A program made the translations under genes and the position numbers. 64,000 bases of DNA from DASQZT01 sp963728965 (GTDB lineage Bacteria > Acidobacteriota > Terriglobia > Bryobacterales > Bryobacteraceae), in assembly GCA_963728965.1 (NCBI GenBank), contig CAVSMH010000003.1:62001-126000 (forward strand), in the 5' to 3' direction. The notes beneath the pieces were generated by a model. That model saw only the letters and a program-made list of their open reading frames with translations. It was not told the origin of the DNA and did not search any database. Positions 1 to 7,781 of the stretch are shown piece after piece. Numbering within the stretch: position 1 is the first letter of the stretch; the number at the start of each line of letters is the position of its first letter.

Positions 1-89
1 ATTCCGAAGGCATAGATGGTCGCCGCATCGAGCGGATACTCTCCCGCCACGCCGCGAATGCCGTCGGTTCCAAACAGTTGCTTACCCAC
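1..89 (-). CDS. glmM: Phosphoglucosamine mutase, N-terminal fragment (runs off the left edge)
   Basis: Only the first 29 or so codons are inside the window. They read MGKQLFGTDGIRGVAGEYPL and onward, the standard N-terminus of GlmM, which interconverts glucosamine-6-phosphate and glucosamine-1-phosphate in cytoplasmic UDP-GlcNAc synthesis. The start is GTG at 87-89, directly after the TGA of the upstream YbbR gene, with a good AGAAGGAGAA ribosome site inside that gene's end. The order cdaA-ybbR-glmM is conserved in many bacteria and supports the call. The catalytic serine and the rest of the enzyme lie outside the window. Confidence 0.9.
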   Translation of the reverse strand, partial: MGKQLFGTDGIRGVAGEYPLDAATIYAFG

Positions 90-797
90 TCATTCTCCTT
101 CTGGCTTCTTGACCATCGTGACGCTGACTCTGACCTGTGGGGAAGTTTGAAACCGCACATAGGGGTCGTCCACGTAGGCGTTGACGTGGTACTCGGAGGA
201 GCCCACGGCATTGGTAACATCGACCGGATCGGTGACGGCGGCGGCGATACGGGCAACGCGGCTCGCCGGTCCCACGATCTGCAATTCGGAGGGTTCCGCA
301 ATCGCGCGCGCCACGTAATAACCGTGGGCTCCCTCACCCGCGAAACGCACCCGGACGGGCACGCTGCGCTCGGCCCGCCGCTCGAATCGGAACCGCACTT
401 CCGAAGGGATGGCGCGGACCAGCCGCACACCCCGCGAAGTTTTGACGTTGCCGCTGTCCACGGTGAAGGTGCGCTCGCCGGGCTGCACGCCCGACATATC
501 GATAACCACCGCGGGATGGATGCCGCCATCGCTCACCCCGCGCAACTCGGCGGCCGGGCCCTCCAGCTCCAGCGAGACGCTGCCCACGGGCTCGGAGCTG
601 ATTTCCAGGTCCGAAGGGAGGTCCCGATATTCCAGCCGGACGGTGGCAAATGTAGAGAGCTGCGGCTCGCTGGCCACCAGGATCCACAGCAGCGTGGCGA
701 TCGCCAGCGACAGCAGCTTCCAACCCAGGTTGCGCACGAGCAGGTTGCGGGCCTGCTGCGCAAAGTGCGCGGATTGGGCCAATACGGCGCGCTTCAC
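90..797 (-). CDS. cdaR: YbbR/CdaR-like regulator of diadenylate cyclase
   Basis: This 235-residue protein has one N-terminal membrane helix (about residues 24-42, GWKLLSLAIATLLWILVASE) followed by two or more extracytoplasmic YbbR-type beta repeats. In the family, CdaR is anchored outside the membrane and modulates the membrane-bound c-di-AMP synthase CdaA. The gene starts with GTG, overlaps the cdaA stop by four bases (GTGA) and abuts glmM, so the three genes are almost certainly co-translated. Family assignment rests on the N-terminal helix, the beta-rich repeats and the operon position. Which repeats contact CdaA cannot be read from the sequence. Confidence 0.85.
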   Translation of the reverse strand: MKRAVLAQSAHFAQQARNLLVRNLGWKLLSLAIATLLWILVASEPQLSTFATVRLEYRDLPSDLEISSEPVGSVSLELEGPAAELRGVSDGGIHPAVVIDMSGVQPGERTFTVDSGNVKTSRGVRLVRAIPSEVRFRFERRAERSVPVRVRFAGEGAHGYYVARAIAEPSELQIVGPASRVARIAAAVTDPVDVTNAVGSSEYHVNAYVDDPYVRFQTSPQVRVSVTMVKKPEGE

Positions 798-1675
798 GGC
801 TGTTTCACCCGATCCGGCGAGGGCACCTCACCCTCCACCGCCGAGCTGTCCCGCGACAGGGGAATGTCGGCCGCAAACTCGTCGATGTGCGACGTCGTGG
901 GCCGTTCGATTTCGAAATGCCGGTGGATCCGCTCCTTCACCTCGGGGATCGAGAGCCCCTGCACCAGCTCCCCGAACGAGCCCACCGAAATGCGTCCGTT
1001 TTCCTCGGAGACGACGATGGAGAGACAATCCGTCTCTTCGGTGATGCCGATGGCGGCGCGGTGGCGCGTGCCGAGCTTGCCGGAAACGTGCGGGTTGGTG
1101 GTCAGGGGCAGGAAGCAGGCGGCGGCCGCGAGCCGGTCTTTCTGGAGGATGACCGCGCCATCGTGCAGCGGCAGGCCGGGTTGAAAAATGGACAGCAGCA
1201 GGTCGCGGGAGATATAGGCCTCCAGCCGCACCCCGCTCTCGATGAAGGTGCGCAGCCCGATATCGCGCTCGAGAACAATCAGCGCGCCGGTCTTTTGCGC
1301 GGAGAAATGTTCGGCGGCCAGCAGGATTTCGCTGACCGAGGCGGGCGCGCTGAAGCCGCCGGTCCAGTGCATCCACCGCTTGCGGCCGAGACGCGCCAGG
1401 GTGCGGCGAATCTCCGACTGAAAGAGCACGATCACCGCCAGTCCCAGGTACGGAACGATGAGCGAGAGCACCGAACGCAGCGCTTCGAGGCGCGTCCACA
1501 CCGCCACCCCGTAAAGCGCCACCACGATCAGAATTCCTACCAGGATGTGCCCGGCACGGGTTCCCCGCACCACCATCAGCGCCTGGTACACGAGGAACGC
1601 CACCACCAGGATGTCAATGATCCCGGTGAGGTTCAGCTCGGGCAGCGATGGCAGCAGGCGGAGTATGTGCGGCAT
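794..1675 (-). CDS. cdaA: Membrane diadenylate cyclase (c-di-AMP synthase)
   Basis: This 293-residue protein makes c-di-AMP from two ATP. Three hydrophobic helices fill roughly residues 18-86, followed by a cytoplasmic DAC (DisA_N) domain. The two diagnostic active-site motifs are intact: DGA at residues 172-174 (LPLHDGAVIL) and RHR at 204-206 (GTRHRAAIGI). The ATG at 1673-1675 gives a normal CdaA length. It heads the cdaA-cdaR-glmM cluster, which couples the second messenger to peptidoglycan precursor supply. The C-terminal tail of about 35 residues after the DAC domain is polar and looks disordered. Confidence 0.95.
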   Translation of the reverse strand: MPHILRLLPSLPELNLTGIIDILVVAFLVYQALMVVRGTRAGHILVGILIVVALYGVAVWTRLEALRSVLSLIVPYLGLAVIVLFQSEIRRTLARLGRKRWMHWTGGFSAPASVSEILLAAEHFSAQKTGALIVLERDIGLRTFIESGVRLEAYISRDLLLSIFQPGLPLHDGAVILQKDRLAAAACFLPLTTNPHVSGKLGTRHRAAIGITEETDCLSIVVSEENGRISVGSFGELVQGLSIPEVKERIHRHFEIERPTTSHIDEFAADIPLSRDSSAVEGEVPSPDRVKQP

Positions 1676-1762
1676 CGGGCAATCTCAAATCCGAACGACC
1701 GTCCAGAAAACCATCTTAGCCCACCGCGCCCCCGGCAACGCCCCCGTCGCCGCGGGCGAAAG

Positions 1763-4645
1763 CTAGCGGACCGCGCTCTGCCGGATGCAGTCCGCCAGCA
1801 TTTTCAACGCGGCATCGATGAAGATGTTCCGTTCGTCGAGGATATGAACACCGTCGCAGAGCAGCAGTTCCTGGACGTAGGGCAGCGCCGCCGAGAGATC
1901 GGCGGGATGGCGGAAGCTCTCCTGGAACACCGGAATCATCGGCTTCTGAAGCTGGCAGGCGACCTCGATTTCCTTGCGGACCCAGTTCGATTCCAGCGTC
2001 TGCGCCGCCAGCAGACAGACGAACACCTCGGCGCGGGCGATGTTGCGTTCGATCTTGCGGGCGAAATTGCCGTGCGTGTCTTGCTGCATGGTATCGACGA
2101 AGACCTCGTAGGCGTGCTCGCGCTCCAGATCTCGTTTGAGGAGCAGCGCCCAGGCGGAGCTCAGCTCGCGGGAATAGCTGATGAATACCCGTACGGGCCC
2201 GGTGGCCGGCTCCCGCGCCGGAGACAGTCCGGCGCGGAACGCGGCCGCGAATTCCTGTACTCCCGGAAACCGGTGCGCCGGGTCGCTCGACATGGCCCGG
2301 TTCAATACTTGAGAAATCTCCGGCGGAAACGGCGGCAGGCCGCGCAGCGCGGCCATTTCGTGAGCGGGAAACGGCCCCCGCAGGAAGTTGCGCTTGCGGA
2401 TTTCGGGATGCTCCTGGCCTTCGTGCGGCAACTCGCCGGTCAGCACGGCGTACACCACCACCGCCAACGCGTACTGGTCGGTGGCGGGTGTGGCGGGCAA
2501 GCCCTCCCACTGCTCGGGAGCCAGGAACGCCGGTCCGCCCACGATGATGCGCGGGTCGTCCCCTGGGGAGGTCGAGACGGCGAAATCGCTGAGGCAGGGG
2601 TTGCCCTGCGAATCGAAGATGATGGCCGAAGGCTTGATGCTGCTGTGCACGATTCCCTGTTCGTGCACGTAGGCCAGGGCTTCGCAGATCCGGTCCACCC
2701 AGACAGCTACGGTACGGATGTCGAATCGCTCCTTGCGGGCGATGCGGCGGGAGAGGCTGCCGCCCTTCAGGTAGTCCATGCACACAAACAGGGCGCGGCC
2801 CATGGGAAGCGAAGTCTCGCCGAATTCAATGACGCGGCAGATGTTCTGGTGGTGCAGGCGTCCGGCCGTGCGCGCGTCGCGCGTGAACTGCTCGCGATAG
2901 CCCGGGTAGCGGGTGAGCTTTGGGGAGAGCAGCTTCACCGTGACGGTGCGGGGCAGAAAGCGGTCGCTGGCGGCGTAGACCGCCGATTTGGCGCTGCTGT
3001 GCAGCGTTTCGATCAGGGTATATTTGTCGTTGATCACCGTGCCGGTGAGGTCGGGAATTTCGGACAGGTCGTTGGAGCCGAAGGTCAGTTGGGTATCGGA
3101 GCCGAGCGAAATGCGCGCCCCGAACAGCAGCGGCTCGATGCGCCCTGCCGGCAGACGCTTGCCGCCCACGAAGGTGCCGTTGGAGCTGCCGAGGTCGCGG
3201 ATGGTGAAGCCGCCGTTCTGGAAGTCGATCTCCGCGTGCGACGTGGAAATGGCCCGATCGAAGGGCAGCAGCAGGTCGCCCTCGCTCCGGCCGATGCGAT
3301 AAGGAAAGTGGTCGATATTCGATTCGCGACCCAGGCACATGTGCTCGCTGCAACTGGTCACGGTGAGCGCGACTTCGGGGAACGGCAGTTCCGCGGGCGC
3401 CTCGAATTTCTTCCCCGCGGGTGGCGAAACGGCGAACACGGTGGTGAATTCGCCGGTGATGGCGCCCGGCTTGGAGGCAGGCGGGACCACCGCGGCAGGC
3501 GTATTCGCCGGGCTGGTCAGAAACATCACCGTCGCCTCCTCGGCCATCTCGGGCTCGGCCTGGCGGGCGGCGGGCGATGGCGGCACGCGCTCCGGCTCTC
3601 GCGCCAGTTGGGTCCCGGCGGCAAACGGAACGAAGCCTGCGGCAGGCCAGCCGGAGGGAGTGGGAGCCGCCTCCGAGGCCGATGGGCCGGACTCGCTTTC
3701 GAGCAGCACGCTCACCAGGAATTGCTCCGGGTCGTCGAGCCGGGCATCCGCTTCCGCACTCGTTTCGCCGGGTTCCTCGCCGGAGGCGGGCACCGGAAGC
3801 GGAGCCGTGGTCGTACCCGGCACGGGCATTTCGGCCGCCGGGAAGGCCGCCGCAATGAACTCGTAGCAGAAGATAAAGCGCTCCCTGGGCTGGGCCGCAA
3901 ACGCTTTGTGAATGGCCTCGGCCGTGCCTTTGGGCAGCCCGGAAACCAGGTTCTGCAGCCGCTCGCAGTTGCCTTCCACAATCGACGTCAGCAGCGTGCC
4001 CTCGGCGCTGCTGGCGTGGAAAAACGGATGGACTCCGGCCAGCATTTCAAAGGCGATCACGCCCAGGCTGTAAGTATCCACCGTATAATCGACGGGCTCG
4101 CCCCGGATGGCTTCCGGCGCCATGTAGAGCATCGTGCCCATGGTGAAGCCGGGCTGGTGCAGCTCCTGATGCTCCATGGTCTGGGCGATGCCGAAATCCA
4201 TCAGCCGTACGCGGCCTTCGGCCTCGATCATGATATTGGCCGGCTTCACGTCGCGATGGATGACATCGCGGGTGTGCGCATAGTCCAGGGCGGCGGCCAC
4301 CTGGGAGAGCACGGCGTTGGTTTCGGCAAGCGCGACGGGACCGCGCCGGATCCGTTTCGAAAGCGTCTCGCCGCGAATCAGCGGTGAGACGAAATAGACC
4401 AGGTTTTCCTCTTCCCCGAAATCGAATACCGGAACGATATTGGGATGTTCCAGTTGTGCGATGATCTGCGCCTCGTGCTTGAAGCGGGTGAGCGTGCCGC
4501 GTCCCGCGTCCGGCTCCTGCACGATTTTGAGCGCGACAGTGCGGTTGAGGCGTTCATCCTGGGCCTCGTAGACCTCCGCCATGCCGCCGCGGCCCACGAC
4601 ACCGGTGACCCGGTAGTTACCCAGTTTGCGGCCAATGAGGTCCAT
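1763..4645 (-). CDS. Ser/Thr protein kinase - FHA - pseudokinase - TIR fusion
   Basis: This 960-residue multidomain protein is numbered from the ATG at 4643-4645; a TTG eight codons upstream is a weaker start. Residues 10-267 form a Hanks-type kinase with Lys40 in VALKIV, HRD at 130-132, DFG at 150-152 and an APE motif. A Pro/Ala-rich linker (about 272-430) follows. Residues 442-522 are an FHA phosphothreonine-binding domain (RIGRSEGD, SSNGTF). Residues 542-804 are a second kinase fold in which HRD is HSS (667-669) and DFG is DFA, so it is probably inactive. Residues 817-957 are a TIR domain (VRVFISYSRE) with a Glu at about 892 in NWVRKEIE, where TIR NADases carry their catalytic Glu. No membrane helix is visible, so it should be cytoplasmic. 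It lies just upstream of, and in the same direction as, the c-di-AMP cluster. The substrate and any NADase activity are unknown. Confidence 0.9.
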   Translation of the reverse strand: MDLIGRKLGNYRVTGVVGRGGMAEVYEAQDERLNRTVALKIVQEPDAGRGTLTRFKHEAQIIAQLEHPNIVPVFDFGEEENLVYFVSPLIRGETLSKRIRRGPVALAETNAVLSQVAAALDYAHTRDVIHRDVKPANIMIEAEGRVRLMDFGIAQTMEHQELHQPGFTMGTMLYMAPEAIRGEPVDYTVDTYSLGVIAFEMLAGVHPFFHASSAEGTLLTSIVEGNCERLQNLVSGLPKGTAEAIHKAFAAQPRERFIFCYEFIAAAFPAAEMPVPGTTTAPLPVPASGEEPGETSAEADARLDDPEQFLVSVLLESESGPSASEAAPTPSGWPAAGFVPFAAGTQLAREPERVPPSPAARQAEPEMAEEATVMFLTSPANTPAAVVPPASKPGAITGEFTTVFAVSPPAGKKFEAPAELPFPEVALTVTSCSEHMCLGRESNIDHFPYRIGRSEGDLLLPFDRAISTSHAEIDFQNGGFTIRDLGSSNGTFVGGKRLPAGRIEPLLFGARISLGSDTQLTFGSNDLSEIPDLTGTVINDKYTLIETLHSSAKSAVYAASDRFLPRTVTVKLLSPKLTRYPGYREQFTRDARTAGRLHHQNICRVIEFGETSLPMGRALFVCMDYLKGGSLSRRIARKERFDIRTVAVWVDRICEALAYVHEQGIVHSSIKPSAIIFDSQGNPCLSDFAVSTSPGDDPRIIVGGPAFLAPEQWEGLPATPATDQYALAVVVYAVLTGELPHEGQEHPEIRKRNFLRGPFPAHEMAALRGLPPFPPEISQVLNRAMSSDPAHRFPGVQEFAAAFRAGLSPAREPATGPVRVFISYSRELSSAWALLLKRDLEREHAYEVFVDTMQQDTHGNFARKIERNIARAEVFVCLLAAQTLESNWVRKEIEVACQLQKPMIPVFQESFRHPADLSAALPYVQELLLCDGVHILDERNIFIDAALKMLADCIRQSAVR

Positions 4646-4828
4646 AACGCGTTCCCGTCGGACGTCCAAGACCGGGATGGCCGGGCGTCAGACCGCGAAG
4701 TGAATTCACCATATCACAGACGCAAGGCAGGCGGCGGCTGGAAACCGGGGGACGGTACCAGGCCCCATCCGTGACTCGAGCGGCGTCAAACCGCGCGGGC
4801 CATCACAGTAAGCGATTCGGCCGGTCCC

Positions 4829-5269
4829 TCAGTTCGACGCCAGGCCGCACAGGGCCGAAACGTCCTGGCCCGACAGCCGTGCCTGGGGGTGCAGCGGCGT
4901 GTAATATTTGGGCGGCATCTCGCCGGTTTTCACTTCCTCGCACATGTCCCGCTGCCGGATCCGGGACATCTCCGGACTATAGATGTTCCACACCGAGAGG
5001 TTGAGCCGGCTGCGGCCTTCCTTGACGTGGCCCGCCATGAGCCATGACACCGGAGTCACCCGGCTGTACCAGGGCCACGCCGTGTGGTGGGAGTGGCAGT
5101 CGTGGCAGGAGCGGGCCAGCATGTCTGCCACCGCGGGCGGCGGTTTTACCACCGCCTCGAACGAAGCGGCGGGGTCGGCCGACGGGTTGGTGCGCCCGGG
5201 CTGAACGAACTGGGCGCCGCCGGCCACCGCCGCCACCACCACCACCAGGATTACGTTGCGTTTGCCCAT
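4829..5269 (-). CDS. Haem-binding domain protein, single CxxCH
   Basis: This 146-residue exported protein has an N-terminal hydrophobic segment (about residues 5-20) acting as signal or anchor. A single covalent haem site CHDCH lies at residues 55-59, followed by an aromatic stretch (HHTAWPWYSRVTPVSW) typical of the small haem-binding domain family often found beside di-haem peroxidases. It probably sits on the periplasmic side. It begins three bases after the stop of the MauG-like gene at 5273-6313, so the two are likely one operon, and an electron-transfer partnership is a reasonable inference. No redox partner is visible in the sequence. Confidence 0.8.
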   Translation of the reverse strand: MGKRNVILVVVVAAVAGGAQFVQPGRTNPSADPAASFEAVVKPPPAVADMLARSCHDCHSHHTAWPWYSRVTPVSWLMAGHVKEGRSRLNLSVWNIYSPEMSRIRQRDMCEEVKTGEMPPKYYTPLHPQARLSGQDVSALCGLASN

Positions 5270-5272
5270 GGT

Positions 5273-6313
5273 TCAATCCGCGGCTTCGGCCTTGGGCGTT
5301 TTCGGAGTGCTCTTCGGCAGCTCGGGCTTCTGGATGTACTGGACCGGAACGTCGCCTGTGAGCGTCTTCAGGAACGTCACGATGGAGGAAAGCTCGGCGG
5401 GGCTCAACTGCTTGTCGAGCTGGTAATCGGCCATCTGCGCCACCGCCTGGTCCAGCGTGGCGACTTTGCCGTTGTGAAAATAGGGCGCCGTCTTTTCGAT
5501 GTTGCGCAGCGAGGGCACCTTGAACATGAGACGGTCGCCGTCGTTTTGCGTGACCTTGTAGCGGCCGGGATCGGACGCGTCGGGGTACGGCTTGGCGGCG
5601 CCGATCTTCTGATAGAGGTTGCCGCCCAGCAGCGCCCCCGCATGACAGGTGCCGCAACCGGCGGAAACGAACTGATTCAATCCCGCCTGTTCGTCCGCGG
5701 TCAGCGCCGCCTGGTCGCCTTCGAGGAACTTGTCCCAGCGGGCGGGGGTCAGCAGCCCGCGTTCGAATGTGCCGATTGCCAGGCCCACGTTGTCGTACGT
5801 GACCGGTTTCTTTTCATTCGGGAATGCCTGCTGAAAGAGGGCGACGTATTGCGGGATGGACTCGAGCACGGCCACCACCGCCTGATCCGACGCCATCGCC
5901 ATCTCGACCGGGTTGAGCACCGGACCCTTCGCCTGCTCCTCGACATCGGGGGCGCGGCCGTCCCAGAACTGCACGAAGTGCGCCGCCGCATTGTAAACGG
6001 TGGGCGCGTTGCGGTCGCCGTGCTGGCCCTTGAAGCCTTCCGAAGTCGCCTGCCCGTCTACGCCGTACTTGGCCAGGTCGTGACAGGAGTTGCACGATAC
6101 GGTCTGGCTGCGGGACAGTCGGCCGTCGTAGTAGAGCATGCGGCCGAGCGCGATCCGCGCCTCCAGCGGTCCGGCGGTCTTGGCGGGAATCGTCGCCGGC
6201 AGCGGCGCGAACATCTTGAGTTTGCCTGCATCCACCGCGGCCTGCTTCGGGGCGCACGACCCGGCGACGAGCGCGAGCGCGGCGGCGGTAATGTAAAATC
6301 CGGAATTACGCAT
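5273..6313 (-). CDS. MauG/CcpA-type di-haem cytochrome c peroxidase
   Basis: This 346-residue exported protein has two covalent haem c motifs, CNSCH at residues 74-78 and CGTCH near residue 222, the arrangement of the bacterial cytochrome c peroxidase/MauG family. Residues 1-20 are a signal segment ending in a cysteine (VAGSC), so it may be a lipoprotein. The SRSQTVSCNSCHDL block around the first haem is typical of the family. A Lys/Pro-rich tail follows the catalytic region. It likely reduces H2O2 or oxidises a protein or small substrate in the periplasm. The small haem protein directly downstream is its probable partner. A TATAAT box (6332-6337) and a GAGGAG ribosome site precede the ATG. 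Confidence 0.88.
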   Translation of the reverse strand: MRNSGFYITAAALALVAGSCAPKQAAVDAGKLKMFAPLPATIPAKTAGPLEARIALGRMLYYDGRLSRSQTVSCNSCHDLAKYGVDGQATSEGFKGQHGDRNAPTVYNAAAHFVQFWDGRAPDVEEQAKGPVLNPVEMAMASDQAVVAVLESIPQYVALFQQAFPNEKKPVTYDNVGLAIGTFERGLLTPARWDKFLEGDQAALTADEQAGLNQFVSAGCGTCHAGALLGGNLYQKIGAAKPYPDASDPGRYKVTQNDGDRLMFKVPSLRNIEKTAPYFHNGKVATLDQAVAQMADYQLDKQLSPAELSSIVTFLKTLTGDVPVQYIQKPELPKSTPKTPKAEAAD

Positions 6314-6331
6314 CCTATTCTCCTCAGACCC

Positions 6332-6337
6332 ATTATA
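6332..6337 (-). promoter_or_regulatory. Candidate -10 box for the MauG/haem-protein operon
   Basis: A perfect TATAAT on the minus strand lies 18 bases upstream of the ATG at 6313, with a strong GAGGAGAATAGG ribosome site in between. I see no good -35 hexamer at the usual distance. It is supported by position and consensus only. Confidence 0.45.
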
Positions 6338-6446
6338 GGGGACTGCGCCCGGACCGTAGCATGGCGATCGGATAGAATGCCGCGGTGAACGCGAAACGGT
6401 CGGCCGCCTGGGGATGCCCGAGGACCACCGCCACGCCTGACCGCGG

Positions 6447-7718
6447 CTACCGATAGACGATGCCGGCTTTCATCACAAACCGCACCCGGCGGAGGGCGGA
6501 GATGTCGCGGGTCGGATCGCCCTCGACCGCGATGAGGTCGGCCCACATGCCGGCTTTCGCCTGCCCGATGTTCATGTGGAGCACGCGGCCGGCCACCGAC
6601 GTGGCCGCCTTCAACGCGGCCAGCACGGGCATGCCGTAATCCACCATCATTTCGAGTTCGCGGGCGTTATCGCCGTGCGAGAAGACCCCGACATCGCTGC
6701 CGCTGAGGATCGTGACCCCGCGATCGAGCGCGGCCTTGAAGCTGGCGCGTTTCCGGGCGATGGAGGGCGGCTCCGGCTGCTGGCCCTTCTTCCAGCCGCC
6801 GTACTGCGCGTTGGCGTCGCCGGCGGCCAGCGTGGGGCACAGCACGGTACGATGCTCCACCATCAGTTGGAAGATTTCGGGGGTGCCGTCGTCGCCGTGC
6901 TCGATGGTCTCGGCGCCGGCCAAAATGGCGCGGCGCATGCCTTCGGGTGAATTGGCGTGGACGGAGACGGGCACGCCGGCGCTCCTGGCGGTCTCCACGG
7001 CGAGCTTCATCTCTTCGAGCGAAAATGTGGGATGGGAGCCGGGATGCGGACCCCAGCGATAGTCCCCGTAGAGCTTGATCCAGTCGGCACCGTGGCCGAT
7101 CTGGTCCCGCACCACGCGGATCAGGGTGTCGATGCCGTCCGCTTCTTCCCCGCCCTGGGGCACCCGCCACTCGAGCGCGAATCCTTTGGGAGCGTACGCG
7201 CCGGTGGCCACGATGGCGCGCGTCGCGGCGAGCACGCGCGGACCCGGAATGATGCCCTCATTCACGGCCTGCTTGAGCTCCACATCGGCGTAACCGGCGC
7301 CTTCGGTACCCAGGTCGCGCACCGTGGTGAACCCGGCCAGCAACGTGTCGCGCAGGTGATTGACGGCACGCGCCGCCCGCAGGGCGAGCCCCTCGTGCAG
7401 AACCTGGTCGGTCCAGGGGGTTTCGTTATAGGGATGCAGCAGGATGTGGGAGTGGCCCTCCACCAGGCCGGGCATCAGTGTCAGCCCGGGCAGGTCCACC
7501 ACCTTCGCCCCCGCCGTGTCGATGCCCCCGGCGGGACCGGCCGAGTCGATTCGATCGCCGCGCACCCGCACCGCCCAGCCTTCGTGCAGCTCATCGCCAT
7601 CGAAGACGCGGGCCGGCTTCAGTACCGTGAGCGAAGCCGAATCGCGGACCGGACCGCGTTGCGCCGCGGCGGTCAACGAAACTGCGAAAAGAGCCGTGAG
7701 GGTGCGCCTGCTGACCAT
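6447..7718 (-). CDS. Secreted amidohydrolase (imidazolonepropionase/prolidase-like)
   Basis: This 423-residue metal-dependent hydrolase of the amidohydrolase superfamily has a signal peptide in residues 1-20 (RRTLTALFAVSLTAAAQ). The first metal pair is in GHSHI (His89, His91). Further ligand motifs are VSVHANS, AETIEHGDDG and SGSDVG. The N- and C-terminal beta segments form the usual composite domain around the TIM barrel. Family members of this type hydrolyse cyclic amides or Xaa-Pro-like peptides; the exact substrate cannot be told. The ATG at 7716-7718 lies only six bases from a TATAAT, so translation may be leaderless. It is separated from its neighbours by 60-130 bases and looks monocistronic. 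Confidence 0.85.
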   Translation of the reverse strand: MVSRRTLTALFAVSLTAAAQRGPVRDSASLTVLKPARVFDGDELHEGWAVRVRGDRIDSAGPAGGIDTAGAKVVDLPGLTLMPGLVEGHSHILLHPYNETPWTDQVLHEGLALRAARAVNHLRDTLLAGFTTVRDLGTEGAGYADVELKQAVNEGIIPGPRVLAATRAIVATGAYAPKGFALEWRVPQGGEEADGIDTLIRVVRDQIGHGADWIKLYGDYRWGPHPGSHPTFSLEEMKLAVETARSAGVPVSVHANSPEGMRRAILAGAETIEHGDDGTPEIFQLMVEHRTVLCPTLAAGDANAQYGGWKKGQQPEPPSIARKRASFKAALDRGVTILSGSDVGVFSHGDNARELEMMVDYGMPVLAALKAATSVAGRVLHMNIGQAKAGMWADLIAVEGDPTRDISALRRVRFVMKAGIVYR

Positions 7719-7724
7719 TCGGCA

Positions 7725-7730
7725 ATTATA
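7725..7730 (-). promoter_or_regulatory. Candidate -10 box placed for a leaderless amidohydrolase mRNA
   Basis: TATAAT on the minus strand ends six bases before the ATG at 7718 (TATAATTGCCGAATG). With the usual -10 to +1 spacing, transcription would start at or next to the A of the ATG. No Shine-Dalgarno sequence fits between. No -35 consensus is apparent. Confidence 0.5.
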
Positions 7731-7781
7731 GGCGATGGCACCCCGGCCGCTCTTACTCCCGCGGTCCGTACGGTCCGCCGT

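Noticed and set aside
887..4387. Very long open frame on the plus strand (over 1100 codons) opposite the cdaA and kinase genes
   Set aside because: It is antisense to clear domain-bearing genes, is rich in Arg/Gly/His and has no family character. It is a shadow frame caused by high GC at third positions.
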